A stretch of 64,000 bases of DNA from Streptomyces caeruleatus (GTDB lineage Bacteria; Actinomycetota; Actinomycetes; Streptomycetales; Streptomycetaceae). A program made the translations under genes and the position numbers. Under the pieces are notes generated by a model. It was not told the origin of the DNA. It saw nothing but the letters and a program-made list of their open reading frames with translations, and ran no database searches. The stretch is from contig NZ_KQ948924.1 in assembly GCF_001514235.1 (NCBI RefSeq), positions 1,091,198 to 1,155,197 of the forward strand. Reading direction: 5' to 3'. Positions 36,976 to 47,236 of this stretch are shown here, one piece after another. The number at the start of each line of letters is the position of its first letter. The stretch's first letter is position 1.

Positions 36976-39900
36976 CTACCTCGCTTGTTTCAGAAGGGAA
37001 CTGAGCTCTTCTGTGATGTGCCGCAGGGGTTCCGGGGCCGTCATGGTCAGGTGGCCGCAGTCGACGGCGTGCTCGGTGATCCGGCCGCGCACATGGGGCT
37101 GCCAGGCGTGGGCGGGAGCCGGGTTCCGCTCCCGGGCGGCGGTGAAGCAGACGACGTCGCCGTGGAACCGGCCCGGGGTGAAGTCGCGGGCGATCCTGAG
37201 CCCGTGTGTCCCGACGGACGGCAGCCGGGACCGCAGCTCCTCGTCGGTGCCCGGCGGAAGGTGGCCCGCCAGCTCCCGTTCCTGCGGTACGGGGACGAGG
37301 TGCCGCGGCGTACGGGCGTCCAGCAGGGCCAGCAGGGCCACCTCCTCGCCCTGTGCCTGCGCCTGGACGGCGAGCTCGTGCGCGATCAGACCGCCCAACG
37401 ACCAGCCCAGCAGGTGGTAGGGGCCGGCCGGCTGGACGCTCCTGATCCGGTCGAGGTAGTCCGCCGCCATCTCCTCGACCGAGGACGGCAGCGCCTCCCC
37501 CGGCCGGGCCAGCCCGCGCGCCTGCAGCCCGTAGAGCGGCCGGTCCGGGTCGAGACCGCCGAGCAGGCCCGCGTAGGGCCAGGCCAGACCGCCGGAGGGG
37601 TGGACGCAGAAGAGGGGCGGCAGGTGGCCGGTGGTGCGCAGCGGCAGCAGGACCTCCAGCGCGGTGTGGGCGGGGACGGTCTCGTGGGTGGCGCGGGCCG
37701 CGAGGGCGGCGACGGTCGGCGCCTCGAAGAGTGCGCGCACCGGCAGCGTGACGCCCAGCACGGACCGGATGCGGGAGAGCAGCCGCAGGACCAGCAGCGA
37801 ATGGCCGCCCCGCTCGAAGAAGTTGTCGTGCACGCCGACGCCCCCGGTGCCGAGAACGTCCTCGAACAGGCCCTGCAGCACGGCTTCCAGGCCGGAACGC
37901 GCGGTGCTCGTGGCGGCCGGGCGGACCTGAGGGGGGCTGGGAAGGGCACCGCGGTCGATCTTTCCTCCGACGGTCAGGGGCAGCGCGTCCAGGCGGACGA
38001 AGGCGGACGGAAGCAGGTGCACCGGGAGGGTGGCGGCGAGCCGTTGCCGGAGCTCGCTGTCGTCCGCGGCGGTGCCGGGGGCCAGGTAGGCGACGAGGCG
38101 CCGGTCGCCGGGGTGGTCCTCGCGGGACACTACGGCGGCGGCGTCGATGCCGGGACAGCGCAGGAGGGCGGCTTCGATCTCGCCGGGTTCGACTCGGTGA
38201 CCGCGGACCTTGATCTGCCGGTCGGCGCGGCCGAGGTGTTCGAGCCGGCCGTCGGGACGGTGGCGTACCAGGTCGCCGGTGCGGTACATGCGGTCGCCGG
38301 GGGGACCGTAGGGGCAGGCCACGAAGCGGGCCGCGGTGAGTCCGGGGCGGTTCCAGTAGCCGCGGGCGACCTGGTCACCGGCCACGTACAACTCGCCGGT
38401 CACGCCTGCCGGGACGGGCTCCAGCCTGCCGTCCAGGACGTACGCCCGGACGCCGGGCAGCGGTCGGCCGATCGGCACCCGATGGGGCAGCGGATCCGTC
38501 GGCGCGAGGCGGTGGTCCAGGCAGGCGACGGTCGTCTCGGTGGGGCCGTAGGAGTTGACCACCGCCACGTCCGGGTGGCGGGCGCGCCACGGTTCGAGGT
38601 CGGTGCCGTACAACGGCTCGCCGCCCAGGACGAGTTCGGCCGTGGGCGCGTGCCGGCCGGGCAGCGTCGCAAGGATCGGCAGGTGGCTCGGTGTGCCCTT
38701 GAGGAGGGCCGGGCGGCTGGGCAGGGGCTCGTCCAGGGCTTGGAGGCGCAGCCGGCCGCCGCTCACCAACGGTCCCAGCAGCGCGGTCAGGCTTCCGTCG
38801 AACGCGGCCGAGGCATGGGCGGTGACGGTCCCCGACAGGCCGGAGTAGGCCGCGCGGCAGTGCGTCAGGTAGGCGGCGAGCGAGCCGTGGGTGACCACGA
38901 CGCCCTTGGGGCGGCCGGTCGAGCCCGAGGTGTGCAGCACATAGGCGGCGTCGCCGGGGGTGGGGCGGGTGGCGGGGGCGTATGCGGGTCGACCGGCCAG
39001 AGCGGCGGGGTCGTCGAGTCGGAGGGTCTGGGCGGGGAGAGCAGCGGACCGCGCCGCGGTGTGCGCATCCGTGACCAGCACGCGTACGCCGGTGTCGGAC
39101 AGGACGAGCCCGAGCCGCTCCGTCGGATGGCCGGGGTCGAGCGGGACGCAGACGGCGCCCGCCTTGAGTACGCCCAGGAACGCGGCCGGCAGGTCCGGGG
39201 AGGGGCCGAAGCAGATGCCGACCGGGTCCTGTGGACGTACGCCCATGGCGTGCAGGCAGTGTGCGATGCGGTTGGCGCGGACGTCGAGACGGGCGTAGGA
39301 GAGTCGCGCGGTTCCGCAGATGAGGGCGGTGGTGGTCGGGGTCCGGGACACCTGGCTCTCGAACAGCCTCACCGGCGTGGTCGGGGCGGCGGCTCCCCTG
39401 GTGCCGCTCCACTCGACCAGGACGCGTCGGCGTTCGCCGGGCAGCATGAGGTCGAGGGTGGACAGACGGCGCTCCGGGTCCTCCGTGGCCGCCGTCAGCA
39501 GTCGCTCGAAGCGGGCGGCCATCGTCGCTGCGGTCTCCTCATCGAACAGGTCCGCCGCGTAATCCAGCGTGCCGTCGAGGCCGGCTGGGTGCCGGTCGGG
39601 GGTGAACCGTTCGGTCAGGCTCAGCGACAGGTCGAACTTGGCCGGGCGGGGTCCGGGCGGCAGACGATCGGCGGTGAGACCCGGTAGTTCCAGTCCGGCC
39701 TCGGGGGTGCTGTGGAAGGCCAGCAGCACTTGGAAGAGGGGGTGGCGGCCGGGGCTCCGTGGCGGGTTCAGCAGCTCGACCAGCCGCTCGAAGGGCAGCT
39801 CCTGGTGGGCGTAGGCCGCCAGGTCCGTTTCCCGGACGCGGGCCAGCAGGTCGCCGAAGCCGGGGTCGCCGGTCAGGTCGGTCCGTAGCACCAGGGTGTT

Positions 39901-42900
39901 CACGAAGGCGCCGACGACGTCGTCGAGGAGCGGGTCGCCGCGTCCGGCGACCGGAGTGCCGACCGGGATGTCCGGCCCCGCCCCGAGGCGATGGAGCAGG
40001 GCGGCCAGCGCGGCGTGCAGCACCATGAACGGGCTGACCCGGTGGTCCCGGGCCAACGCGACCAGCCTCGTGTGCAGTTCCGGGCCGATCCGCACCGGTA
40101 CGGTGCCGCCCTTGCCCGAGGACCGGGCCGACCGGGGCCGGTCGGTGATCAGGCCGAGCTCCTGCGGCAGGCCGGCCAGCGTCCGGGTCCAGTACGCGGC
40201 CTGCCGGGCGGCGGTGCTCGCCGGGTCTGTCTCGTCGCCGAGGAGACGGTGCTGCCAGAGCGTGTAGTCGGCGTACTGGACGGGCAGCGGAGCCCAGTCG
40301 GGGGCCTCGCCGCGCAGCCGGCTCGCGTAGGCGCGCGCCAGGTCACGGGCGAGTGGCGCGATCGACCAGCCGTCGCCCGCCGCGTGGTGCAGCACCACCA
40401 CCAGAACATGCTCGGTACGGCTCAGCCGAAGCAGCCCGACCCGGATCGGCGGCTCGCTGCGCAGGTCGAACCCACGCCCGACGAGCTCGGCGACCGCCTC
40501 CGGTAGCTCGGCCGGGGTGGTGTCGGCGACTGTGAGCAGGGTGCCGGGTGCAAGAGAACAAGAAGAAGGGGACGCCGCGTCCGCCCCCGACCACTCCGCC
40601 CGGGTGGCGACCGTCAGTGGACTGCCGTAGACGGTCGGCGCGCCGGCAGGCCCAGGAACCGCCCTTGGCACCTCGATCGCGGATATGGCGGGAGCCGGGC
40701 GCACCGACTGGTACGGCACGCCGTCCGCGGACTCCGGGCAGATCGTGCGCAGCACCTCGTGGCGGTGTGTCAGGTCGGCTGTGGCCGCCCGCAGCGCGCC
40801 GGTGTCGAGGTCTCCCGACAGCCGCACGGCGATCGGCATGTTGTATGTGGCGGAGTCCGGCTCTGCCCGGTTGAGGAACCACAGTCGGCGCTGGGCCGGG
40901 GACAGCGGTACCCGCTCCGGGCGCCGCTCGGCGCGGGCCAGTGGCGGAGGCAGGGTCGTGCCGGGTATCGCGGTCTGCAGCAGGGCGGCCAGACCCGCGA
41001 CGGTCGGGTGCTCGAAGACGGCACGGACCGGCAGCTCGGCCCCCAGTACGGCGCGTACGCGGGCGGTGAGGCGTACCGCGAGCAGGGAGTGTCCCCCGGC
41101 GTCGAAGAAGTCGTCGTCGAGGTCCACCCCCGTGGTGCCGAGCACCTCCTCGAAGAGCCCGCACAGGGCCGCCTGCGTGCCGGTCCGGGTCGTAGGCGCG
41201 GCGGCCGGGCGGGACCGGGTGGGGCGGGGCAGTGCCGTGCGGTCGAGCTTGCCGTTCGGGCTCAGCGGGAGAGCGTCGAGTTCCACGAGCGCGGAGGGGA
41301 CCATGAACTCCGGTAACTGCGAGGCCAGTTGGCGGCGTATCTCCCGCAGGTCGAGAGTGCTGCCGGGGGCGGGTACGACATAGCCGACGAGGCGCCGGTC
41401 GCCCGGGGGGTCCTCACGGGCGACGACGGCCGCGGCGGTGACGTCGGGGTGGCGCCGCAACGCGGTCTCGGTCTCGCCGGGTTCCACCCGGATACCGCGG
41501 ATCTTGACCTGGTGGTCGGCGCGGCCCAGGTAGTCGAGCATGCCGTCGCTTCGGAGGCGTACGAGGTCGCCGGTGCGGTACATGCGGTCGCCGGCCGGTC
41601 CGGACGGGCAGGCGACGAAGCGGGCGGCGGTGAGTCCCGGGCGGTGCCAGTAGCCACGGGCGACCTGGTCGCCGGACACGTACAACTCGCCGGTCACGCC
41701 CACCGGTACGGGTTCGAGGCGGGCGTCGAGCACATGGATTCCTACGTTCCGGAACGGCAGCCCGATCGGCACCCGGGTGGGCAGGGGTGTGCCGTCGCGG
41801 TGCAGTGTGGTCGAGGTGACGAGGTGGGTCTCGGCCGGTCCGTAGTGGTTGTGCAGCCGTCGGGGCGGCCCGCCGCGCAGGAACTCGGCGGTGGCCGGGC
41901 CGATGGTCAGCGCCTCGCCGCCCTGCACCAGGTCGCGCAGGTGCGGCAGGGTGGCGCCCTGTTGCAGAGCGGCCGCGCAGAGTGCCTCGATGACCAGGTT
42001 CGGTGCGAACAGCTCGTTGACCCGGTGCCGGTGGAGCCATGCCACGAGTTCCCGCGGATCGCGCCGGACCTCGGCCTCGGGCACGGCCAGTGTCCGGCCG
42101 GAGGCGAGCGAGTAGAAGATCTCCTGCACCGACACGTCGAAACTCACCGGCGCGAACTGGGCGGTGACGGTGCCCGCCCCACCGGGCAGCAGCTCGGCGT
42201 GTCCGGTGACCAGGTTGACGACCGAGGAGCCTGGCATCGCGATGCCTTTGGGCCGCCCCGTGGAGCCCGAGGTGTGGATCACGTACGCCGGATGCGCGGG
42301 CCGCAGCGGAGCCGTCCGCTCCACGTCCGTCACCGGGCCGTCGGGCATCGGGGAGACCGCTGCGCAGGTCTCCGGGTCGTCCAGCACCACGCGCGGCGGG
42401 CCCGGCGGGAGGCCGTCCGCCGTGGCGCGGTCCGTGACCACGCAGGCCGGTGCGGAGTCGTCGAGCAACTGGCCGATCCGCTCCGGCGGATAGCCGGTGT
42501 CCACCGGCAGGTAGGCGGCGCCCGTCTTGACCACGGCCAGGATCGCGGTGATCTGCTCCACCGACCGGGGCAGCGCGACGGCCACCGCCGCTTCGGGGCC
42601 CGCGCCGAGCGCTATCAGGTGCCGTGCCAGCCGGCCCGCCTCGCGGTGCAGGTCGCGGTAGGTCGCCGACCGGTCGCCGCACGCGACGGCGACCGCTTCG
42701 GGGGTACGTTCGGCCTGCTCCTCCAGTACGGCGGGCAGCGGCCGTTGGTCGTTCGGCCGGCGGGGCGCGCTCCAGCCGGCGGCCACCAGGCGGCGCTCGT
42801 CCTCCCCCAGCAGGCCGATACGGCCCACCGGGCGGGCCGGCTCCGCGGTCATGGCCGCGACGACACGCAGGAAGCGGTCCTGGTGCCCGACGGCCTCCTG

Positions 42901-44319
42901 AGCGCCGTACCGCTCGGGGTGGGCCTCGAAGTCGAACAGCACATCCTGGCCGGCACCCCGGTCGGTCAGCATCACCGAGAAGTCGCCGACCGCGCCGTTG
43001 GCCAGCCGGTGCCGGGTGACGCGGGTACCGGGCCAGGACGCCTCGGTCAGGTCGTCGTGCAGCGGCAGGACGTTGACGGAGGGGGCGGCGAGGCCGGTGC
43101 CTGAGCGCAGCCAGCGAAGATCGCGTTGCAGGTCCTCGTAGCGGTACCGCTGGTGGCGCAGTGCTTGCCGGATCTCGCGGGACGCCTCCCGGGCGAGCCC
43201 GGCCAGGTCGCTGTCCGGTGTCACGCGCAGCCGCAGCGGCACCACGTTCGCGGTCATGCCGGGGGTCCGCCGAGCTGCCGCGCTCGTCCGGACGGCCACC
43301 GGCAGCTCCAGTACGACCTCGGGGGCGCCGGTGATGCGGTGCACATACGCCGCCATGCCCGCGGTCAGCACGGCTGACGGGTGGGCCCGCAGCCCGGCGC
43401 GACCCGCGTCGATCACCGACCGGTCGACGTGCCGGACCCGCCGGTGGGGTGTGTCCGGCTCCGGCAGCTCACCGCTCGCCAGGCTCACCGGCTCAAGCCC
43501 GTCGGCGAAGTACCCGCTCCAGAACTCCCGGTCACGCTCGAAGTCTTGCGAGGCCCGGTACACGATGTCCTCGTCAACCAGGTCACTCAGCGACCCGAAC
43601 GGGCAGGCGCCGGGCGACAGTCCCCGGCGCACGGCACCGTGCACCTCACCCAGCCGACGGCTGAACAGGGTCGCCCCGTAGCCGTCCAGCGCGATGTGGT
43701 GGGTGCGGTAATAGAAGAAGTGACGGTCACGGCCGACCCTGATCAGGGTCGCCTCGAACAGCGGGCCCCGACGCAGGTCGAGCGGCCGGGCCCGGTCGGC
43801 GTCCATCCAGACCAGGGCAGCGGCCTCCGGGTCGGGGCGGTCGGTGAGGTCGAGCAGGGGGACGTCGACCGCGGGCCACACCTCAAGGATCTGTACAGGG
43901 CCGGCGGCGTCGGACGGGAAAGGGCCTGTGCCGCCGGCGGCACGGGTGCCGGCCGGGGTGCGGGTGCCGTCGGCGCCGGGGCGGGCTGAGCCGCGGGCTC
44001 TCACTTCGCCGACGCGTCCCGGCCCGCAGCCGTCCGAGCCGTGTGCGGCACGGGCGCCGGAACCGGCACCACGCCCGGTACCACCCCCGCTTTCCGTGCC
44101 GAAGCCATCGGTACCGCCGCTGTACCCGGTCTCCTCCGCGAAGCGAACCCGTACCGCCTCCGTGTCCGCGATCGTCCGGTGCCAGGCCTCCACCAGCGCG
44201 CCGTGGTCGACGGGCCCCCGGATGTCCAGGTACTCGACGATCTCCCGTCGCGAACGGCCCCGTTCCAACTGCTCCGCCATCCACATGCCACGCTGCGCAG
44301 ATGTCAGGGGGAGCCTCAT
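36976..44319 (-). CDS. Two-module NRPS: C-A-PCP-C-A-PCP-TE
   Basis: A 2447-residue synthetase. C1 (HHIALDG, 207-213) and C2 (HHAAGDG, 1311-1317) keep the HHxxxDG motif. A1 spans about 530-1030, PCP1 serine is S1078, A2 spans 1660-2120, PCP2 serine is S2174, and the thioesterase (2225-2447) has GWSLGG with S2307. The A1 specificity residues read DVQLVGHLVK, close to proline codes (DVQLIAHVVK). A2 reads about DGTKVGSVAK, which I cannot assign. Both C domains carry Gly/Ala/Arg-rich inserts. A starter C domain means the first substrate is an acyl or aminoacyl donor made elsewhere. ATGA overlap with mbtH. Confidence 0.95.
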   Translation of the reverse strand: MRLPLTSAQRGMWMAEQLERGRSRREIVEYLDIRGPVDHGALVEAWHRTIADTEAVRVRFAEETGYSGGTDGFGTESGGGTGRGAGSGARAAHGSDGCGPGRVGEVRARGSARPGADGTRTPAGTRAAGGTGPFPSDAAGPVQILEVWPAVDVPLLDLTDRPDPEAAALVWMDADRARPLDLRRGPLFEATLIRVGRDRHFFYYRTHHIALDGYGATLFSRRLGEVHGAVRRGLSPGACPFGSLSDLVDEDIVYRASQDFERDREFWSGYFADGLEPVSLASGELPEPDTPHRRVRHVDRSVIDAGRAGLRAHPSAVLTAGMAAYVHRITGAPEVVLELPVAVRTSAAARRTPGMTANVVPLRLRVTPDSDLAGLAREASREIRQALRHQRYRYEDLQRDLRWLRSGTGLAAPSVNVLPLHDDLTEASWPGTRVTRHRLANGAVGDFSVMLTDRGAGQDVLFDFEAHPERYGAQEAVGHQDRFLRVVAAMTAEPARPVGRIGLLGEDERRLVAAGWSAPRRPNDQRPLPAVLEEQAERTPEAVAVACGDRSATYRDLHREAGRLARHLIALGAGPEAAVAVALPRSVEQITAILAVVKTGAAYLPVDTGYPPERIGQLLDDSAPACVVTDRATADGLPPGPPRVVLDDPETCAAVSPMPDGPVTDVERTAPLRPAHPAYVIHTSGSTGRPKGIAMPGSSVVNLVTGHAELLPGGAGTVTAQFAPVSFDVSVQEIFYSLASGRTLAVPEAEVRRDPRELVAWLHRHRVNELFAPNLVIEALCAAALQQGATLPHLRDLVQGGEALTIGPATAEFLRGGPPRRLHNHYGPAETHLVTSTTLHRDGTPLPTRVPIGLPFRNVGIHVLDARLEPVPVGVTGELYVSGDQVARGYWHRPGLTAARFVACPSGPAGDRMYRTGDLVRLRSDGMLDYLGRADHQVKIRGIRVEPGETETALRRHPDVTAAAVVAREDPPGDRRLVGYVVPAPGSTLDLREIRRQLASQLPEFMVPSALVELDALPLSPNGKLDRTALPRPTRSRPAAAPTTRTGTQAALCGLFEEVLGTTGVDLDDDFFDAGGHSLLAVRLTARVRAVLGAELPVRAVFEHPTVAGLAALLQTAIPGTTLPPPLARAERRPERVPLSPAQRRLWFLNRAEPDSATYNMPIAVRLSGDLDTGALRAATADLTHRHEVLRTICPESADGVPYQSVRPAPAISAIEVPRAVPGPAGAPTVYGSPLTVATRAEWSGADAASPSSCSLAPGTLLTVADTTPAELPEAVAELVGRGFDLRSEPPIRVGLLRLSRTEHVLVVVLHHAAGDGWSIAPLARDLARAYASRLRGEAPDWAPLPVQYADYTLWQHRLLGDETDPASTAARQAAYWTRTLAGLPQELGLITDRPRSARSSGKGGTVPVRIGPELHTRLVALARDHRVSPFMVLHAALAALLHRLGAGPDIPVGTPVAGRGDPLLDDVVGAFVNTLVLRTDLTGDPGFGDLLARVRETDLAAYAHQELPFERLVELLNPPRSPGRHPLFQVLLAFHSTPEAGLELPGLTADRLPPGPRPAKFDLSLSLTERFTPDRHPAGLDGTLDYAADLFDEETAATMAARFERLLTAATEDPERRLSTLDLMLPGERRRVLVEWSGTRGAAAPTTPVRLFESQVSRTPTTTALICGTARLSYARLDVRANRIAHCLHAMGVRPQDPVGICFGPSPDLPAAFLGVLKAGAVCVPLDPGHPTERLGLVLSDTGVRVLVTDAHTAARSAALPAQTLRLDDPAALAGRPAYAPATRPTPGDAAYVLHTSGSTGRPKGVVVTHGSLAAYLTHCRAAYSGLSGTVTAHASAAFDGSLTALLGPLVSGGRLRLQALDEPLPSRPALLKGTPSHLPILATLPGRHAPTAELVLGGEPLYGTDLEPWRARHPDVAVVNSYGPTETTVACLDHRLAPTDPLPHRVPIGRPLPGVRAYVLDGRLEPVPAGVTGELYVAGDQVARGYWNRPGLTAARFVACPYGPPGDRMYRTGDLVRHRPDGRLEHLGRADRQIKVRGHRVEPGEIEAALLRCPGIDAAAVVSREDHPGDRRLVAYLAPGTAADDSELRQRLAATLPVHLLPSAFVRLDALPLTVGGKIDRGALPSPPQVRPAATSTARSGLEAVLQGLFEDVLGTGGVGVHDNFFERGGHSLLVLRLLSRIRSVLGVTLPVRALFEAPTVAALAARATHETVPAHTALEVLLPLRTTGHLPPLFCVHPSGGLAWPYAGLLGGLDPDRPLYGLQARGLARPGEALPSSVEEMAADYLDRIRSVQPAGPYHLLGWSLGGLIAHELAVQAQAQGEEVALLALLDARTPRHLVPVPQERELAGHLPPGTDEELRSRLPSVGTHGLRIARDFTPGRFHGDVVCFTAARERNPAPAHAWQPHVRGRITEHAVDCGHLTMTAPEPLRHITEELSSLLKQAR

Positions 44320-44534
44320 GAGCGTGCCGCCCGCGGTCGGTCCTGCCCGAGGCTCCTGGGGCGCATGTCGGTCCAGTGGGCGTCGATGTGGTCCAGGCAC
44401 TCCTGGCGTCCGCCGTCCGAGAGGACCACGGTCCAACCGGCCGGGACGGCGATGTCCGCACGCCACAGTGAGTACTGCGCTTCCTGGTTGACCAGAACCC
44501 GGTACCGGGCCTCCGGATCGTCGAACGGATTCAT
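44316..44534 (-). CDS. MbtH-family NRPS chaperone
   Basis: A 72-residue partner needed for folding or activity of many A domains. It has the MbtH signature: [43 protein letters not shown] lies upstream of the ATG. It is the first gene of the minus-strand operon and overlaps the NRPS start by 4 nt, guaranteeing coupled synthesis. Confidence 0.97.
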   Translation of the reverse strand: MNPFDDPEARYRVLVNQEAQYSLWRADIAVPAGWTVVLSDGGRQECLDHIDAHWTDMRPRSLGQDRPRAARS

Positions 44535-44732
44535 CGGCGCGTTCCCCTCAACCCTGTTCCACCGCGTCGCTGCCGGACTCTTCCGCCTCCCAGTTCATCT
44601 CTGGTTAAGCGGGTGACTCGGCCAAGGCTGAAGCGGCCGTCGACACAGCCCTGCGTGCACTGCGAGCCGGTTCCGCTGAAGGGGGGCGGACCGCTTAACC
44701 GAAGGTGAAGCGAGGTCCCACACATTTGCGGA
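44535..44732. promoter_or_regulatory. Divergent promoter between mbtH-NRPS operon and P450
   Basis: The inverted pair GGTTAAGCGG (44603-44612) and CCGCTTAACC (44691-44700) brackets the gap, each copy near one of the divergent starts. TGAAGCG-like heptamers recur (44629, 44707), possible SARP boxes, but their spacing does not match the usual 11-bp rule. It probably holds both cluster promoters. Confidence 0.5.
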
Positions 44733-46019
44733 ATGACGGTCACACCCATCACCGGCATCGAGGACGTGAACCTCGGAGACATTGCTTTCTGGGGCCGCCC
44801 GCCCCAGGACCGGGCGACTGCCTTCCGGCTGCTGCGCGAACATCCGACGCCCGTTCGCTTCCCGGAACCGAAATCCCCGTGGGCCGAGAGCGGCCCCGGC
44901 TATTACGCCCTGGTCCGCCACGCCGATGTGTCCGAGGCGAACCGCAACGCCGAGGTGTTCAGTTCCGAACCCAGCGCGCTCACCATCACCGACATGCCCC
45001 CGGAGTTCAACGAGTTCTTCGGATCGCTGGTCAACATGGACGATCCGCGCCATGCGAGCATCCGCCGGATCGTCTCCAGTTCATTCAGCCCTCGGATGAT
45101 GCGCAGGCTCACCGGGGACATCGAGCGGATCGCCGCCGAAGTCGTCAGCGACCTCTCCGACGCCCTCGCCACATCAGGGCCCCGCGACTTCGTCGCCGAG
45201 GTCTCGAGTCGGGTCCCACTGCTGGTCATCCTGGACATGATGGGGATACCGAGGTCCCACTACCCGACCGTCCTGGAGTGCTCGAACGTCATCGCGGCGG
45301 GCGACGACCCGGAACTGCTGGGAGCGACCCAGACGGAACAGGAGGCCGCCTATCTGCAGGCGGCGTCCGTCCTGGCTGAGCTGATGGCGGACATCGGCGC
45401 GCAGCGCAGGGCCACCCCCACCGGTGACCTGACGTCCGCGCTGGTGAACGCGGGCCAGGACGGACAGCGCTTCACCGACCAGGAACTGTCGTCCTTCTTC
45501 ATCTTCCTGATCGTCGCGGGCAACGAAACGGTGCGCACCGCCCTGTCGCACGGCCTCGAACTCCTCACCGACAACCCGGACCAGCGCGCCCTCCTCACCG
45601 CGGACCTGGACGACCGGCTGCCGGGTGCCGTCGAGGAGATCCTCCGTCTGTCGAGCCCCGCCATCTGGATGCGGCGCACGGTCACCAGGGACCACGAGTT
45701 GGGCGGCCGAACCTACATCAAGGGCGACAAGCTGGTCCTGTACTACTGGTCGGCGAACCGGGACGAGAAGGTCTTCGAGCGGCCGGAGGAGTTCGACATC
45801 CTCCGCTCTCCCAACCCGCATCTGTCCTTCGGCGGCGGCCCGCATTTCTGTCTCGGCGCGCATCTGGCCCGGCTGGAGATGACGGTGCTGTTCCGGGAAC
45901 TCTTCACCCGCATTCCCGGCATCAGGTCGGTGGGTGAACCGGACCAGGTGCTTTCCGGTTTCTTCAACGGCATGAAGCGACTCACCTGCGACACGGTCGG
46001 GGAAAGGACCGGTTCATGA
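44733..46019 (+). CDS. Cytochrome P450 (paralogue of the 33.6-kb gene)
   Basis: A 428-residue P450: I-helix IVAGNETVRTALS, VEEILRLSSPAIWMRRTV and heme loop FGGGPHFCLGAHLARLEM. The ADVSEANRNAEVFSSEPSAL region and the DMPPEFNEFFGSLVNMDDPR region are nearly the same in the cluster's other P450. The ribosome binding site is weak. It is divergent from mbtH and the first gene of a short operon with a tiny HTH protein and an SDR stub. Confidence 0.92.
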   Translation: MTVTPITGIEDVNLGDIAFWGRPPQDRATAFRLLREHPTPVRFPEPKSPWAESGPGYYALVRHADVSEANRNAEVFSSEPSALTITDMPPEFNEFFGSLVNMDDPRHASIRRIVSSSFSPRMMRRLTGDIERIAAEVVSDLSDALATSGPRDFVAEVSSRVPLLVILDMMGIPRSHYPTVLECSNVIAAGDDPELLGATQTEQEAAYLQAASVLAELMADIGAQRRATPTGDLTSALVNAGQDGQRFTDQELSSFFIFLIVAGNETVRTALSHGLELLTDNPDQRALLTADLDDRLPGAVEEILRLSSPAIWMRRTVTRDHELGGRTYIKGDKLVLYYWSANRDEKVFERPEEFDILRSPNPHLSFGGGPHFCLGAHLARLEMTVLFRELFTRIPGIRSVGEPDQVLSGFFNGMKRLTCDTVGERTGS

Positions 46020-46288
46020 CGGGCCGCCGGATTTCCCCGGCCGAAAGATTCCGCATCCTTGCGGACATCCTCTCCGGCAGGCTCACGGCCGGGGACGCCG
46101 CTGTCCACCACGACGTCCCGGTCGGTGTCGTCACCCAGTGGCTGCGGGAGATCCCGGTGGCGGCACCGGCGGAACCGTCCGACCGGCCCGCCGGGGCCAC
46201 GGCACCTTCGCGGCCGCGGCAACGCCCCCTGCCCCGCTGCCGGTTCGTGGTCGATGAGATGGTGCAGGGGTTGGGGCTCCAGGCATGA
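46016..46288 (+). CDS. Small HTH protein translationally coupled to the P450
   Basis: A 90-residue protein of unknown function. Residues 6-44 (ISPAERFRILADILSGRLTA, then GDAAVHHDVPVGVVTQWLRE) form a helix-turn-helix like the N-terminal HTH of transposases or DUF1153-type proteins; the rest is Pro/Arg-rich. It overlaps the P450 stop by ATGA and its own stop overlaps the next start by ATGA, so it was retained in a coupled operon instead of being random debris. It could be a small cluster regulator. Confidence 0.6.
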   Translation: MTGRRISPAERFRILADILSGRLTAGDAAVHHDVPVGVVTQWLREIPVAAPAEPSDRPAGATAPSRPRQRPLPRCRFVVDEMVQGLGLQA

Positions 46289-46431
46289 GGCCGGGAAACG
46301 TACGCAACGTGGACGTCGGTTCAGCTCACGTGATCATGACCGGCGGGTCCAACGGCATGGGCCTCGCCACGGCCCGACTGCTCGCAGAACGTGGCGCGTG
46401 GTTGTCACTGAACCGGGTCAGACATGCCTGA
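46285..46431 (+). pseudogene. N-terminal stub of a short-chain dehydrogenase
   Basis: 48 codons: VIMTGGSNGMGLATARLLAE is the NAD(P)-binding TGxxxGxG start of an SDR, after which the frame ends at TGA. The rest of the gene is missing, marking the right border where the cluster was cut. ATGA overlap with the upstream HTH gene shows it once belonged to that operon. Confidence 0.75.
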
Positions 46432-46541
46432 ACGATGCCGTGGGCCCGGGCTGCGGTCAGGTCGTGGGTCCGTCCCGGGGCGGCCCGTGAGAACCACAGC
46501 GGCGTGCCGTCATGACGTAAAACAAGGCGCGGCGGGCACGG

Positions 46542-47204
46542 TCATGGAGACGAAAAGTGGGCCAGACGCCATGCGACGTCCGCCAAAGGGAACCCGGTCC
46601 GTGCAGCGACCCAGTGGTACAGGTCCGCGCCGGGGGGCGCGCTGCGCGCGGCTTCGGTGATGACTTCGGTCCGCTTGAGCGCCCGGATGGTGGGGCGGCA
46701 CCTGTCGCGTGGCAGACTGCGCTGGTCCACACCCCAACGGCCCTTGCTGCGCTCGCTATGGGGAGGTTCGGTGATCAGGTGGCTGAGGCCGTTGCGAGCG
46801 GCCCATTGCGCGGTGTCGCGGACGTCTTCCTGCAGTTGACGGACGAGGGCGGGCGAGGTGTCGAATCGGCGCTGTGGTCGTAGGCGGTGCCGCAGTGTCA
46901 CGAGCACCGTGCGGCCGTAGAGGTCTCCCTTGAAGCCCAGGAGATGGGCTTCAAGGAGCCGGAGTCCGTCAGGGCCGTAGTACGTCGGGCGGTGGCCGAC
47001 CGAGACGACAGCGACGAATGTCGGCCCGTTCGGTTCAAGGCCGACTGTGGCCGCGTATACGCCGTCCCGGCGCACGGCGCCGACGTCGTGGAGGTTGGCC
47101 GTGGGAAAGCCCAGTCTGCGACCTCGCCGGTCGCCGGACCTGACGACGCCGATCACGGCTATCGCCTCGTCGGCACCCTGGTGTGCGGAAATCTGGTGGG
47201 TCAC
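46542..47204 (-). CDS. Stand-alone riboflavin kinase with C-terminal extension
   Basis: A 220-residue protein. Residues 15-145 are the riboflavin kinase module (VVRSGDRRGRRLGFPTANL, RDGVYAATV, VAVVSVGHRPTYYG, HLLGFKGDLYGRTVLVTLRHRLR), which makes FMN. The FAD synthetase domain of normal RibF is absent. Residues 150-220 (LPRDRCRPTIRALKRTEVIT ... LYHWVAARTGFPLADVAWRL) are an extension I do not recognise. GTG start after GGAGAAGGA. It sits 32 nt after the hydroxyacid dehydrogenase and probably boosts FMN supply for the regulon's flavin enzymes. Confidence 0.82.
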   Translation of the reverse strand: MTHQISAHQGADEAIAVIGVVRSGDRRGRRLGFPTANLHDVGAVRRDGVYAATVGLEPNGPTFVAVVSVGHRPTYYGPDGLRLLEAHLLGFKGDLYGRTVLVTLRHRLRPQRRFDTSPALVRQLQEDVRDTAQWAARNGLSHLITEPPHSERSKGRWGVDQRSLPRDRCRPTIRALKRTEVITEAARSAPPGADLYHWVAARTGFPLADVAWRLAHFSSP

Positions 47205-47236
47205 GTCCTTCTCCCGTTCCGGTGTGGGCTGTCCGG

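Noticed and set aside
36871..39687. A 938-codon plus-strand open frame opposite the NRPS
   Set aside because: It lies entirely antisense to the thioesterase, PCP and A domains, and its translation is Gly/Val/Arg-rich with no domain.
44603..44707. SARP direct-repeat boxes in the divergent NRPS/P450 promoter
   Set aside because: TGAAGCG-like heptamers occur, but their distances do not follow the 11-bp spacing of known SARP sites. Only the inverted pair is reported.
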